Source of the DNA: Candidatus Limnocylindrales bacterium
Lineage (GTDB): Bacteria > Moduliflexota > Moduliflexia > Moduliflexales > JAUQPW01
Assembly: GCA_035559535.1 (NCBI GenBank)
Contig: DATMBG010000050.1
Coordinates: forward strand, 11,986 to 75,985
Direction of reading: 5' to 3'
Length of the DNA: 64,000 nt
Below the pieces are notes generated by a model. That model saw only the letters and a program-made list of their open reading frames with translations, was not told where the DNA came from and searched no databases. Within the stretch, counting starts at the first letter, position 1; each line of letters starts with the position of its first letter. This document shows, piece by piece, positions 18,000-27,373 of this stretch. A program made the translations under genes and the position numbers.

Positions 18000-19394
18000 G
18001 TGGATTATCCTCGACTTCTCATTGCCGGAACCCATAGTGGAGTTGGCAAAACCACGATCACTGCAGGACTTATGGCTGCTTTGAAACATAAGGGCTATAA
18101 AGTCCAGGGGTTCAAAGCGGGTCCGGATTATATCGATCCGAGCCATCATACCTATGTGACAGGTATACCATCCCGTAACCTGGATACCTGGTTGATGTCT
18201 AAGGACGTCATCTTAGAGCTCTTTGAACGAAGTGCAGCCCGGGCCGATGTTTCGATTATCGAAGGGGTTATGGGTTTATATGATGGATTGGGCGGGGATA
18301 GTGAACAGGGAAGTAGTGCTCATCTGGCTAAGATTTTAAATGCTCCGGTCCTTTTGGTGATTGACGCCAAGGCCCTGGCCAGATCCGCCGCCGCTCTGGT
18401 CATGGGCTTTCAGAAATTTGATCCTGATATAAAACTCTGTGGCGTTATTGCAAATAATATCGCCGGCCCGGGTCATTTCGAATATGTTCGGACCGCTATA
18501 GAGACTTATACTTCTGTTCCCGTGGTGGGATATGTTCCTCGAGATCCGGCCATATCCATTCAAGAGCGTCATTTGGGTTTAGTCCCCTATGCAGAGGGCA
18601 GAGTCGAAACGGAGCGGTATGATAAATTACGGGATTATGTGCTTGCCCATGTAGACTGTGAGCAAATTTTGCGTTGGATGGAAGGATATCCTCTTCCCTC
18701 GTTTCAAAGGACGATCTTTACGACAGAAAGGGACAGACAGCAGCCCGTAACCCATAAAACTGGGCTGACAATTGGGATAGCCATGGATGAGGCGTTTAAT
18801 TTTTATTATGCCGATAATCTGGATATCCTGGAATATCTGGGTGCGAGGCTGGTTAGATTCTCTCCTATCCATGACGCCCATCTGCCGAAGGAGGTAGATG
18901 TGCTGTATTTTGGGGGTGGGTTTCCTGAGGTTTTTGCCGAAGCATTGGCCGCCAATAAAACCTTAATCCAGGAGATTCGAGACTTTGTCAATGGCATGAA
19001 CCCGGTTTATGCTGAATGTGGGGGGTTAATGTATTTGGGTGAGAGTATTCAGACCTTTGATGGGGCTGTTTTCGATATGGTTGGGGTTCTGCCCATCCGA
19101 ACCACCATGATGAATAAACGAATGGCCCTGGGCTATACCCGGGCAAAAGTTCTTCGGGATACTTTTCTCTGTCCGAAAGGAGGTGAAATCATCGGCCATG
19201 AATTTCACTGGTCCACCTTATCTGAAAGTAGAGAAGTAACCTATGCCTATGAAACCTTCAAAAGAATAGGGGGACCTAAAAAGTATGATGGAATTCTGTT
19301 CAAAAAGGTTCTGGCTTCTTACCTTCATGTTCACTTTGCTTCAAATATCGAGATAGCCAGGAGGTTTATCCGGGGGGTGGTAAGTAGGTCTTAA
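18000..19394 (+). CDS. cobB: Cobyrinic acid a,c-diamide synthase (CobB/CbiA)
   Basis: Glutamine-dependent amidation of the a and c side chains of (hydrogeno)cobyrinic acid. The P-loop AGTHSGVGKTTITAGL is near residue 9, followed by QGFKAGPDYIDPSHHT and the SIIEGVMGLYDG block. The amidotransferase Cys is in NPVYAECGGLMYLG and the terminal ASYLHVHFASN carries the His. Length is 464. The start is GTG with no visible Shine-Dalgarno; the upstream bases are an intergenic repeat. Confidence 0.95.
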   Translation: MDYPRLLIAGTHSGVGKTTITAGLMAALKHKGYKVQGFKAGPDYIDPSHHTYVTGIPSRNLDTWLMSKDVILELFERSAARADVSIIEGVMGLYDGLGGDSEQGSSAHLAKILNAPVLLVIDAKALARSAAALVMGFQKFDPDIKLCGVIANNIAGPGHFEYVRTAIETYTSVPVVGYVPRDPAISIQERHLGLVPYAEGRVETERYDKLRDYVLAHVDCEQILRWMEGYPLPSFQRTIFTTERDRQQPVTHKTGLTIGIAMDEAFNFYYADNLDILEYLGARLVRFSPIHDAHLPKEVDVLYFGGGFPEVFAEALAANKTLIQEIRDFVNGMNPVYAECGGLMYLGESIQTFDGAVFDMVGVLPIRTTMMNKRMALGYTRAKVLRDTFLCPKGGEIIGHEFHWSTLSESREVTYAYETFKRIGGPKKYDGILFKKVLASYLHVHFASNIEIARRFIRGVVSRS

Positions 19395-19437
19395 GGGCTT
19401 ACTGCCTGCTCCTTCATTCTTTCAAAGGAGGCTCTCT

Positions 19438-20667
19438 ATGTACAAAAGATTACTAAGTTTTCTGGTTATCGGTTCGTTGTTCACCGGTTTTTCTTATCAG
19501 ATCGTTTACGGGGGAGGGGAGGGGTGTGCTTTTCGGCAAGCAACCGCGCTCCAGGCTTCGGTAGATGTGGTCAAAACCCGGGTTTATATTACCAATCGGG
19601 CTTCAAACGATATAGCGGTTATCGATACGCGCACAGATAGGGTTATCGCCCGGATTCCCGTTGGGACCACCCCCCATCAGGTTGCATTCTCCCTGGATGG
19701 TAAAAAGGGTTATGCGACCAATACCGGAGATAATACCTTGACCGTCTTCGATCCGGTTAATTACCACGTCCTCTCGACCCTGGCCCTGGGAGAGGGTCCT
19801 GAACACATGGAGGTTTCACCAGATAACCGGTATCTATTTGTGGGGAATTTTGATGGAGGAACCGTTTCCGTTGTAGATATTGCCACCGATAAAGAAATAG
19901 TTCGTCTGGCAGGTTTCTTAAAACCTCACAATATTAGCTTTACTCCGGATGGTCAAAAGACCTTCGTGGCCAATTTAGGGGCTCACACCATCAGTGTTAT
20001 TGATAATAAAGAAATGAAAGTTGTGGCCCAACCTTCCGTAGGGAGTCCCACTCTCCTGGCTGCTTTATCCTCCCCTTCAACCCTGTCCCCGACAGGTATG
20101 CCGGAAATAAAAGGACCGGTTAACGTAACACTGACTCCAGACGGTAAATATGGTTATGTAGCCCATGGAGATACAGGTGAAGTAGCCATTCTGGATACCC
20201 ACACCCAAAAACCGATTAAATATGTGAAGGTAGGGAAGGAGCCTTGGAGGGCTTATGCAACAGTAGATGGAACCAAAATGCTGATACCGAATAACGGAGA
20301 TGAAACGGTCTCCATCTTGAATACGGCAACCCAGGAAGTTATAGCCACCTTACCCGGGGGTAAGGATATGACCGGGGTGAATCCGGCCTATGGTGACAGG
20401 GTTGCTTATGTTATCTCCAGGGGAGAAAACAAGCTGATTGTACTGGATCTGATTAATTTAAAGAAGATCGATGAAATTCCCGTTGGGGAGAGCCCGGAAA
20501 CTGCCGTAACCACTCCAGATGGAAAACGTCTGTATGTCGCCGTTCGCGGAACGAACAGTGTCGTGGTCATCGACACCGAAACCCATAAGGTTCTTACCGA
20601 AATCAAAGAGGTGGGGAAAGAACCTTGGGGCGCCATGATGTTGGGGGGCTATAATTACTGTCATTAA
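19438..20667 (+). CDS. Secreted YVTN-type beta-propeller protein
   Basis: It has an N-terminal signal peptide (MYKRLLSFLVIGSLFTGFS) and then about seven to eight repeats of roughly 40 residues of the type VYITNRASNDIAVIDTRTDR and PHQVAFSLDGKKGYATN. This is the YVTN/surface-layer or cytochrome-cd1-like propeller fold. No haem-binding CxxCH is present. A strong AAAGGAGG site precedes the ATG. It lies between cobB and cobO on the same strand, so it is probably transcribed with the B12 genes. A role in periplasmic corrinoid or metal binding is only a guess from position. Confidence 0.85.
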   Translation: MYKRLLSFLVIGSLFTGFSYQIVYGGGEGCAFRQATALQASVDVVKTRVYITNRASNDIAVIDTRTDRVIARIPVGTTPHQVAFSLDGKKGYATNTGDNTLTVFDPVNYHVLSTLALGEGPEHMEVSPDNRYLFVGNFDGGTVSVVDIATDKEIVRLAGFLKPHNISFTPDGQKTFVANLGAHTISVIDNKEMKVVAQPSVGSPTLLAALSSPSTLSPTGMPEIKGPVNVTLTPDGKYGYVAHGDTGEVAILDTHTQKPIKYVKVGKEPWRAYATVDGTKMLIPNNGDETVSILNTATQEVIATLPGGKDMTGVNPAYGDRVAYVISRGENKLIVLDLINLKKIDEIPVGESPETAVTTPDGKRLYVAVRGTNSVVVIDTETHKVLTEIKEVGKEPWGAMMLGGYNYCH

Positions 20668-20702
20668 TCTTTAATCCGTTGTTGGTTATACCTTCTGGAT
20701 CC

Positions 20703-20740
20703 ACAAGTACGGGGTGCGAAGAAAGATCACCCGTACTTGT
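20703..20740. repeat. 11-bp inverted repeat before cobO
   Basis: ACAAGTACGGG (20703-20713) and CCCGTACTTGT (20730-20740) are exact reverse complements with a 16-base loop. No T-run follows. It lies between the propeller gene and cobO. Confidence 0.65.
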
Positions 20741-20751
20741 AGAAGCTATCC

Positions 20752-21300
20752 TTGAAGGAAAAAACCATAGAGGCAACAAAATTGCGTAAAGGTCTTGTTA
20801 TTGTCAATACAGGCAATGGAAAAGGAAAGACAACGGCGGCCCTTGGGGTTTTGCTTCGTGCCTGGGGAAATGGAATGCGTGTAGTGATGCTTCAATTCAT
20901 CAAGCATACCACGGCCAGATGGGGTGAAATTAAAGCCGCTGAAAAGATGGGGATCGAAATGATCCCCTTGGGAAGCGGATTTACCTGGAAATCCAAAGAT
21001 CTTGAAAAGGATAAAGCCCTGGCCCGCCAGGGCTGGGAGATCTGCAAGGAGAAAATCCAATCAGGTCACTATGATCTGGTTATCCTGGATGAGTTAACCT
21101 ACACCCTTAAGTATGGATGGCTTCCCCTGGATGAAGTCCTCCAGGTTCTAAAAAATAGGCCGGAAGGACTTCATATTATTATTACCGGACGGGATGCTCC
21201 CCAGGAACTGATAGACTTTGCAGACCTTGTTACCGAGATGAGGAAGGTTAAACATCCCTACGATCAAGGAATCCGGGCACAACTGGGAATAGAATATTAG
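20752..21300 (+). CDS. cobO: Cob(I)yrinic acid a,c-diamide adenosyltransferase (CobO/BtuR)
   Basis: Transfers the adenosyl group of ATP to Co(I) corrinoid. The P-loop [21 protein letters not shown] lies near the N-terminus and the family blocks [17 protein letters not shown] and [23 protein letters not shown] follow. About 182 residues from a TTG at 20752, or 172 from a TTG at 20782, which gives the more usual short leader before GLVIVNTG. Neither has a convincing ribosome site. Confidence 0.93.
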   Translation: MKEKTIEATKLRKGLVIVNTGNGKGKTTAALGVLLRAWGNGMRVVMLQFIKHTTARWGEIKAAEKMGIEMIPLGSGFTWKSKDLEKDKALARQGWEICKEKIQSGHYDLVILDELTYTLKYGWLPLDEVLQVLKNRPEGLHIIITGRDAPQELIDFADLVTEMRKVKHPYDQGIRAQLGIEY

Positions 21301-21345
21301 TGCTGAGTGCTGAGTCTTAACTTGGCCCTCAGAACTCAAGATTTT
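21299..21345. repeat. GTGCTGAGTGCTGAGT word repeat before cobN
   Basis: Tandem TGCTGAG heptamers follow the cobO stop directly, with a reverse-complement-like CCTCAGAACTCAAG further right. It occupies the gap between cobO and cobN and would encode spurious extra residues if an upstream GTG were used. Confidence 0.8.
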
Positions 21346-21354
21346 TTAGGACCC

Positions 21355-24300
21355 ATGATTATCTACCTGACCCATGCAGATACTGATCTTCTGACGCTTA
21401 GCCATGTTGTTCGTCAATTACCCGATGGCTTCCCACGTATTCAGGCTTTAAACCCTAAAGAGCTTAAAACTACGGAGGCGGTGGATCGATATCTCTCTAT
21501 CCATTTCCCTCAGGCCCAATTGGTGATCCTCCGGCTATTAGGTGGTAAGCGCAGTTTTGAGGAGGGATTCGAGAAAATCGTCCGGGTTTGTAAAGAAAAC
21601 AACATTCCTTTAATTGCCTGCTCGGGGGATCAACAACTCGATCCGGAGTTGACAGCCTTCTCTACAGTTCCCAAAAATCTCGTCTATCAAACCTTTCAAT
21701 ACTTGCTTCAGGGAGGAGTGGATAATTTAAAAAACTGGCTTCTTTTCCTCAGTGACGAAATTCTACATACCACCTACGGGTATCAAAATCCCCAATTTGT
21801 CCCCTGGGATGGGCTTTATTATCCGCAAAAAGATGACAGGGGGGAGGGGAAAGGTAAAGGAAGGGATTCTCTTGCCCCCTTTGCTCCCTCGTTTTTCGAG
21901 GATATAGAATCTTTTCGTCTCAAATACCATCAACCGGGCCGCCCCACCGTTGGAATTTTGTTCTATCGAGTTCATTGGATGAGTCGCAATCTGGATTTTA
22001 TAGATGCCCTTATTCATCGCCTGGAACCCGAAGCTAATGTCCTTCCTGTTTTCTGTTATAGTCTTAAAGATGAAGACGCAGATGGAATTCCCAAGATCTT
22101 TCACCGGTATCTTCTAGACGAAAAAGGTCAGAGCCGGGTGGATTGTCTTATCAGTACTTTAAGTTTTTCCACCCTCAGCCATCCTTTACAGCAGACCGTA
22201 GACCAGGGGCCCTGGACCCGGCTTAATGTTCCCATCCTTCAGGCCATTGTCTGTACAACTTCCTTTAAAGAATGGTCTGAAAGTGCCATGGGTCTCAGTC
22301 CTCTGGATGTGGCCATGAACGTAGCCCTACCGGAATTTGATGGACGGATTATTTCGGTTCCCATTTCTTTTAAAGAAGAGACTGTTCAAGATGAGGTCTT
22401 AGGCACCCGCCTTTTGAAGTATGTTCATCGTCCGGATCGGGTTGATTATCTTGCCAGGCTTGCCTTGAATTGGGCCAGGCTGCGCCATAAACCCAATTCA
22501 GAGAAACGTGTGGCCATCCTACTCACCAACTATCCTTCTAAAAATGCCCGTATTGGGAATGCCGTTGGACTGGATACACCGGCATCGGTTGTTAGCTTAC
22601 TTCGTAAAATGAAAGAGGAAGGGTATAAAATCGGAGAGATCCCCCCCGATGGGGATACCCTCATCCATCAGATTATTGCACGGTGTAGCAACGACAGGGA
22701 GTTTCTTACAGAAGAACAGATGAGGAATGCCGTGGGTCACCTGGAAGAAACAAAGTACCGGAAGATCTATGAAGGCCTTCCGGTTAAAGTTCAAGAGGAG
22801 CTTCGCAGAAACTGGGGAGAGCCTCCCGGGGAAGTATTTTACTATAACCACAATCTGGTTATTCCGGGGATTCAATTGGAAAATATTTTTATAGGTCTTC
22901 AACCTCCCCGGGGATATGGAGATAATCCCCTGGCGATCTATCACAGTCCGGATCTGGTTCCTACCCATCACTATCTGGCTTATTATCGATGGCTTCGGGA
23001 TGTTTTTCAGGCCGATGCCATCCTTCATGTGGGTAAACATGGAACTTTAGAATGGTTACCGGGAAAGGGAATCGGACTATCGGAATCTTGTTATCCAGAG
23101 GTGGTGCTTTCAGATCTCCCGAATTTTTATCCCTATATTATCAATAATCCTGGGGAAGGAACCCAGGCTAAACGACGTAGCCATGCTACGATTATCGATC
23201 ATCTCATCCCTGCCATGACCCATGCCGATGCGTATGGGGATATAGCCCGGCTGGAGCAACTCCTGGACGAGTACTATCGAACCCAGGCTTTAGATCCCAA
23301 AAAACTACCGATTCTCCAGCAACAGATCTGGCAGGTGGTTCTGGATGCAAAGCTACATCGGGATCTAAATACCGAAGAGCGACCTGAGGATTTTGATCAA
23401 TTCTTAAAAGATGTAGACGGATATATTTGTGAATTGAAAGACGCGCAAATCCGAAGTGGTCTCCATATTTTAGGGCAGCTTCCCCAGGGAGAGGAACTTA
23501 TAGGGCTTTTACTTGCCATGACCCGTCTGGATAATGCCAACATTCCAAGCCTCCGACGGGTTATCGCTGAAGCCTTATTACCCATTGCTGCAGATGATTC
23601 AGGGGGAACAGCGGTTGGTGGTCGGCGACCAATGGACTATGCAGGGCTTCTGGAGCATCGTGGAGAGCCTTTTACCCTACCGATACCGGAGAAGCTGGTT
23701 ACTCTTAATCCTTTGGCGCCAATTCGAACCTGTGGAGACATTCTGGAGCGCCTGGATGCGGTAGCTTCCCTTCTTCTTCAACAACTTCAAGCCCGGCACT
23801 TCAGTCCTGAGGCGGTGGAGGAAGTAGTCAAAGAATTTTTTGGAAGGTCAGAGTCGAAGATTTGTCAGGTTTTGAATTATGTCACCGGATTTATTTATCC
23901 CAATCTGGAACGGGTCACCGATGAAATTACCCATATTCTTCGAGGGCTTCGAGGAGAGTACGTTCCAGCAGGTCCCAGTGGTTCCCCAACCCGCGGTATG
24001 GCCAGCGTCCTACCGACGGGACGAAATTTTTATTCCCTTGATCCCAGGACTATTCCTTCTCCGGCGGCCTGGGAAGTAGGAAAGCAGGTTGCCGAAGCCC
24101 TCCTGGCCAAATATCTGGCCGAAGAGGGAAAATATCCCGAGACGGTTGGATTGGTTGTTTGGGGTACTTCGGCGATGCGAACCCATGGAGATGACATCGC
24201 AGAAATCCTCTACTTACTTGGGGTTCGCCCGGTCTGGCAACCTGAAAGTCGAAGGGTAAGCCGCCTGGAAGTTATCCCCCTAGAGGAACTCAAGCGTCCC

Positions 24301-25254
24301 AGAATCGATGTAACCATTCGGATTAGTGGCTTTTTCCGGGATGCATTTCCTAACTTGATCCACCTGCTGGATGAAGCCATCGAAATCGTAGCCGGCCTCG
24401 ATGAATCCCCAGAGGTTAATTATGTGATCAAACATGTTCAGGAAGATTTAGCCCGCCCCTCACACTCCCATACCCCCACACTTCCACACTCCCCTTTTCT
24501 TCGCCAGCAGGCTCTATATCGGATCTTTGGAAGTAAGCCGGGGAGTTATGGGGCCGGGATCCTTCCGGCTCTGGAAGAGCGCAATTGGAAGACCGATCAA
24601 GATCTTGCGGATATTTATATAGCCTGGGGGAGCTATGCCTATACCCGAACTCAAGATGGAGTGGCCGCTCCAGAAGCCTTTAAAATTCGTTTTCGACAGA
24701 TTACCATAGCTGCCAAAAATCAGGATAATCGAGAGCATGATATCTTTGATAGCGATGATTATATGCAGTATCATGGGGGGATGATTGCCACGGTTCGGGC
24801 TTTGACGGGTAAAAATCCCCGGCAGTTTTTCGGAGACACTTCAGATCCTCAGCGGATTAAAGTCCGGGATCTCAAAGAAGAAGCCCTTCGGGTCTTTCGG
24901 ACCCGGGTTATTAATCCAAAATGGATCGCGTCCATTCAACGCCATGGATATAAGGGAGCTTCTGAGCTGGCTGCAACGGTTGATTATTTATTCGGTTATG
25001 ATGCAACGGCTGAGATTCTGGAGGACTGGATGTATGAGCGTCTGGCCGAGACCTATATCTTGGATGAGTCCATGCAACAATTCTTTCAAGAGAAAAATCC
25101 CTGGGCCCTCCGGGATATGACAGGTAGACTCTTAGAAGCCATCGAAAGAGGACTTTGGGAAAAGCCTAAGGATATAATGATTTCACAACTTCGGCAGGTT
25201 TATTTGAAATTTGAAGGGGAGATAGAACAGAGAACAGTCCTGAATCCTGAGTAA
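21355..25254 (+). CDS. cobN: Cobaltochelatase subunit CobN
   Basis: Large subunit of the ATP-dependent cobaltochelatase, related to Mg-chelatase BchH/ChlH; it inserts cobalt into the corrin ring together with an AAA and a VWA partner. The ATG at 21355 gives the typical MIIYLTHADTDLLTL start and 1299 residues; the frame is open upstream only through repeat sequence. Core blocks are ADAILHVGKHGTLEWLPGKG, PRGYGDNPLAIYHSPDL, GFIYPNLERVTDEI and RIFGSKPGSYGAGILPALE. Two low-complexity inserts, near residues 160-180 (DDRGEGKGKGRDSL) and 1036-1048 (PSHSHTPTLPHSP), look repeat-derived. The ChlID partner is directly downstream. Confidence 0.95.
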   Translation: MIIYLTHADTDLLTLSHVVRQLPDGFPRIQALNPKELKTTEAVDRYLSIHFPQAQLVILRLLGGKRSFEEGFEKIVRVCKENNIPLIACSGDQQLDPELTAFSTVPKNLVYQTFQYLLQGGVDNLKNWLLFLSDEILHTTYGYQNPQFVPWDGLYYPQKDDRGEGKGKGRDSLAPFAPSFFEDIESFRLKYHQPGRPTVGILFYRVHWMSRNLDFIDALIHRLEPEANVLPVFCYSLKDEDADGIPKIFHRYLLDEKGQSRVDCLISTLSFSTLSHPLQQTVDQGPWTRLNVPILQAIVCTTSFKEWSESAMGLSPLDVAMNVALPEFDGRIISVPISFKEETVQDEVLGTRLLKYVHRPDRVDYLARLALNWARLRHKPNSEKRVAILLTNYPSKNARIGNAVGLDTPASVVSLLRKMKEEGYKIGEIPPDGDTLIHQIIARCSNDREFLTEEQMRNAVGHLEETKYRKIYEGLPVKVQEELRRNWGEPPGEVFYYNHNLVIPGIQLENIFIGLQPPRGYGDNPLAIYHSPDLVPTHHYLAYYRWLRDVFQADAILHVGKHGTLEWLPGKGIGLSESCYPEVVLSDLPNFYPYIINNPGEGTQAKRRSHATIIDHLIPAMTHADAYGDIARLEQLLDEYYRTQALDPKKLPILQQQIWQVVLDAKLHRDLNTEERPEDFDQFLKDVDGYICELKDAQIRSGLHILGQLPQGEELIGLLLAMTRLDNANIPSLRRVIAEALLPIAADDSGGTAVGGRRPMDYAGLLEHRGEPFTLPIPEKLVTLNPLAPIRTCGDILERLDAVASLLLQQLQARHFSPEAVEEVVKEFFGRSESKICQVLNYVTGFIYPNLERVTDEITHILRGLRGEYVPAGPSGSPTRGMASVLPTGRNFYSLDPRTIPSPAAWEVGKQVAEALLAKYLAEEGKYPETVGLVVWGTSAMRTHGDDIAEILYLLGVRPVWQPESRRVSRLEVIPLEELKRPRIDVTIRISGFFRDAFPNLIHLLDEAIEIVAGLDESPEVNYVIKHVQEDLARPSHSHTPTLPHSPFLRQQALYRIFGSKPGSYGAGILPALEERNWKTDQDLADIYIAWGSYAYTRTQDGVAAPEAFKIRFRQITIAAKNQDNREHDIFDSDDYMQYHGGMIATVRALTGKNPRQFFGDTSDPQRIKVRDLKEEALRVFRTRVINPKWIASIQRHGYKGASELAATVDYLFGYDATAEILEDWMYERLAETYILDESMQQFFQEKNPWALRDMTGRLLEAIERGLWEKPKDIMISQLRQVYLKFEGEIEQRTVLNPE
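24459..24498. repeat. ACACTCCCA-type repeat inserted in-frame in cobN
   Basis: A CTCACACTCCCATACCCCCA stretch and its continuation match the arms of the intergenic repeat at 1885-1905. It encodes a Pro/His/Ser/Thr linker just before the conserved RIFGSKPGSYGAG block and keeps the reading frame. Confidence 0.75.
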
Positions 25255-25270
25255 AAACAGAGACTCAGGA
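25245..25270. repeat. ACTCAGGA hairpin at the cobN stop
   Basis: TCCTGAGT (25245-25252) and ACTCAGGA (25263-25270) are reverse complements, with further CTCAG words on each side. The cobN TAA begins in the left arm. Same word family as 21299-21345 and 30106-30166. Confidence 0.75.
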
Positions 25271-25287
25271 CTCAGAACTATCAGTGG

Positions 25288-27342
25288 ATGAACAGACCGA
25301 TTTTTCCTTTTACCGCACTGGTCGGTCAAGACCGGATGAAGCGGGCCTTGCTGTTGAATGCCATTAATCCGCAAATTGGAGGGGTTTTAATTCGCGGTGA
25401 GAAAGGTACTGCAAAATCAACCGCCGTAAGGGCTTTGGTTAATCTACTACCGGAGATTACCGTTGTCGCCGATTGTCCTTATTCCTGTGATCCAGATCGT
25501 CCCGATCGTTTTTGTCTGGACTGTGCAGAACGGATGGCTAAAGGAGAGGTTTTACCTCGAACTCGTCGTCCTGTACGGATAGTAGAATTACCCGTTGGAG
25601 CTACCGAAGATCGTTTGATAGGGATGTTAGATCTGGAAAAAGCGATCCAGGAAGGACAACGACATTTTGAACCGGGATTACTTGCAGCGGCTAACCGGGG
25701 AATTCTTTATATCGATGAGGTCAATTTGCTCAGTGATCATTTGGTAGACGTCTTGTTGGACGCCGCAGCCATGGGAACTAATTTTGTGGAACGGGAAGGA
25801 ATTTCCTTTGCACATCCAGCACATTTCCTTTTAGTAGGGACCATGAATCCTGAAGAAGGAGAGTTACGCCCTCAGCTCCTGGACCGATTCGCATTGGCTG
25901 TGGAGGTAGAAGGTCTTCAAGATCCATCCCAAAGGATGGAAGTGGTCAAACGGCGAATAGCTTTTGAAACCGACCCTGTTGAATTTGGAAAACAATGGGC
26001 TTCATCGGAAGAGCAGGAACGTATCCGCCTGCAAAAAGCCCGGCAATTACTTCCTCAGGTCCGCTTAAGTGAAGCAAATCTAAGTTTGCTTACCCGGATC
26101 TGTATTGAATATAAAGTAGATGGATTAAGGGCCGATATTGTACTGTACAAAACGGCCTGTACCCTGGCGGCTTATAGGGGTCGTACAGAGGTCATTGAAG
26201 AAGATATTCAGGAGGCGGCAGAATTGGTCTTACTCCATAGACAACGGCGTCAACCTTTTCAACAGTCCCAATTTAATCGGGATCAGCTTTTATCCGCCGT
26301 CCGTAATCCGCTGTCTGGAGTTAGCCATTCATCATCCTCTGTAATAGCTCAAGAACCCCAGATGGCCGATCCTCCACAGACAACAACTGACAGGCAACCA
26401 ACGACGAATCATGTGGAGGAGAAAATATTTGAGATTGGTACACCCTTCCCGATTAAACCTTTTTCCACTGAGGTGAAAGATAAAATTCCACGGAGTGGAT
26501 ATGGACGACGGAGCACAACCTATGGAAGCTCAGGAACAGGACATTACATCGGTTCAGCTATACCTAAGGAGCGAATCCAGGATCTGGCCCTGGATGCGAC
26601 CCTTCGAGCGGCTGCTCCCTATCAGAAAAGACGCAGGGATCTGGAAGTGTGGAAGCACGGACAGATAGACACAGAAAAGAATTCTCCGCATCTCGGCGTC
26701 TCGGTGTCTCCACGTCCCAAATGGCTCATTCATTCCATGGATTTTCGGGAGAAGGTCCGGGAAACCCGAATAGGAAATTTGATTCTGTTTGTGGTAGATG
26801 CCAGTGGTTCCATGGGATCCCATCGCCGAATGGTGGCTACCAAAGGAGCTATCCTGTCTCTATTGTTGGATGCTTATCAGCGAAGGGACCGGGTAGGTTT
26901 GATTACATTCCGGGGAGATACAGCTTCCTTAGTCCTTCCTCCGACTCACAGTGTGGAGCTGGCAGAACAGTACTTACGTCAGTTGCCTACAGGGGGAAGA
27001 ACTCCATTAGCTCAAGGGCTTTACCGGGCTTTTATAACATTTCAACAGCAGAAAATGCGGGATAAACAGCTAGTTCCCTTATTGGTCCTTATTTCAGATG
27101 GACGCGCCAACGTCTCATTATACGGAGGAGATCCCTTAGCCGAAGCTAAAATTCTTGCAAAGCAAATCCGAAAGCAGGGTATCCGATCTTTGATTATCGA
27201 TACGGAACAAGGTTATATCCGTTTAAGTATTCTACGGGAAATTGCGACAGCTTTAGGCGGTCAGTATCTCCATCTGGAGGATCTGGTTGCTAACCGTCTG
27301 GTAAAGGCCGTTCGAGGGACCCTAAACCCTACTAAGTACTGA
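25288..27342 (+). CDS. Fused AAA+/VWA chelatase subunit (ChlI-ChlD type), partner of CobN
   Basis: 684 residues. The N-terminal AAA+ domain starts [20 protein letters not shown] with Walker [10 protein letters not shown] near residue 40 and a sensor block [25 protein letters not shown]. The C-terminal VWA domain has MIDAS residues in [11 protein letters not shown] near residue 504. In organisms without CobS/CobT such ChlID proteins are thought to drive CobN, and no cobS or cobT is present here. The linker holds repeat-like inserts (about residues 363-375 and 451-478). No BchH-type or bacteriochlorophyll gene is nearby, so a cobalt role fits better than magnesium. Confidence 0.9.
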   Translation: MNRPIFPFTALVGQDRMKRALLLNAINPQIGGVLIRGEKGTAKSTAVRALVNLLPEITVVADCPYSCDPDRPDRFCLDCAERMAKGEVLPRTRRPVRIVELPVGATEDRLIGMLDLEKAIQEGQRHFEPGLLAAANRGILYIDEVNLLSDHLVDVLLDAAAMGTNFVEREGISFAHPAHFLLVGTMNPEEGELRPQLLDRFALAVEVEGLQDPSQRMEVVKRRIAFETDPVEFGKQWASSEEQERIRLQKARQLLPQVRLSEANLSLLTRICIEYKVDGLRADIVLYKTACTLAAYRGRTEVIEEDIQEAAELVLLHRQRRQPFQQSQFNRDQLLSAVRNPLSGVSHSSSSVIAQEPQMADPPQTTTDRQPTTNHVEEKIFEIGTPFPIKPFSTEVKDKIPRSGYGRRSTTYGSSGTGHYIGSAIPKERIQDLALDATLRAAAPYQKRRRDLEVWKHGQIDTEKNSPHLGVSVSPRPKWLIHSMDFREKVRETRIGNLILFVVDASGSMGSHRRMVATKGAILSLLLDAYQRRDRVGLITFRGDTASLVLPPTHSVELAEQYLRQLPTGGRTPLAQGLYRAFITFQQQKMRDKQLVPLLVLISDGRANVSLYGGDPLAEAKILAKQIRKQGIRSLIIDTEQGYIRLSILREIATALGGQYLHLEDLVANRLVKAVRGTLNPTKY
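26376..26412. repeat. ACAACTGACAGGCAACCAAC-type repeat inside chlID
   Basis: Short tandem ACAAC/TGACA words encode the Thr/Gln-rich linker [14 protein letters not shown] between the AAA and VWA domains. The words resemble intergenic ones at 52415-52440. Confidence 0.55.
26640..26720. repeat. GTCTCGGTGTCTCC-type repeat inside chlID
   Basis: The sequence has TGGAAGTGTGGAAGCACGGA on the left and GGCGTCTCGGTGTCTCCACG on the right, combining two intergenic word families. It encodes about 27 residues with no family match between the YQKRRR block and the [10 protein letters not shown] block before the VWA domain. Confidence 0.6.
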
Positions 27343-27358
27343 ATGCTGAGTAGGGCTT
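27330..27358. repeat. ACTGAATGCTGAGTAGGG word repeat before cbiX
   Basis: A short copy of the CTGAGT-type family that overlaps the chlID stop and ends just before the first ATG of the cbiX frame. Confidence 0.5.
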
Positions 27359-27373
27359 ATGGCCCGGAGATCC

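Noticed and set aside
25288-27342. Magnesium chelatase for bacteriochlorophyll
   Set aside because: No other bacteriochlorophyll gene is nearby; position next to cobN supports cobalt.
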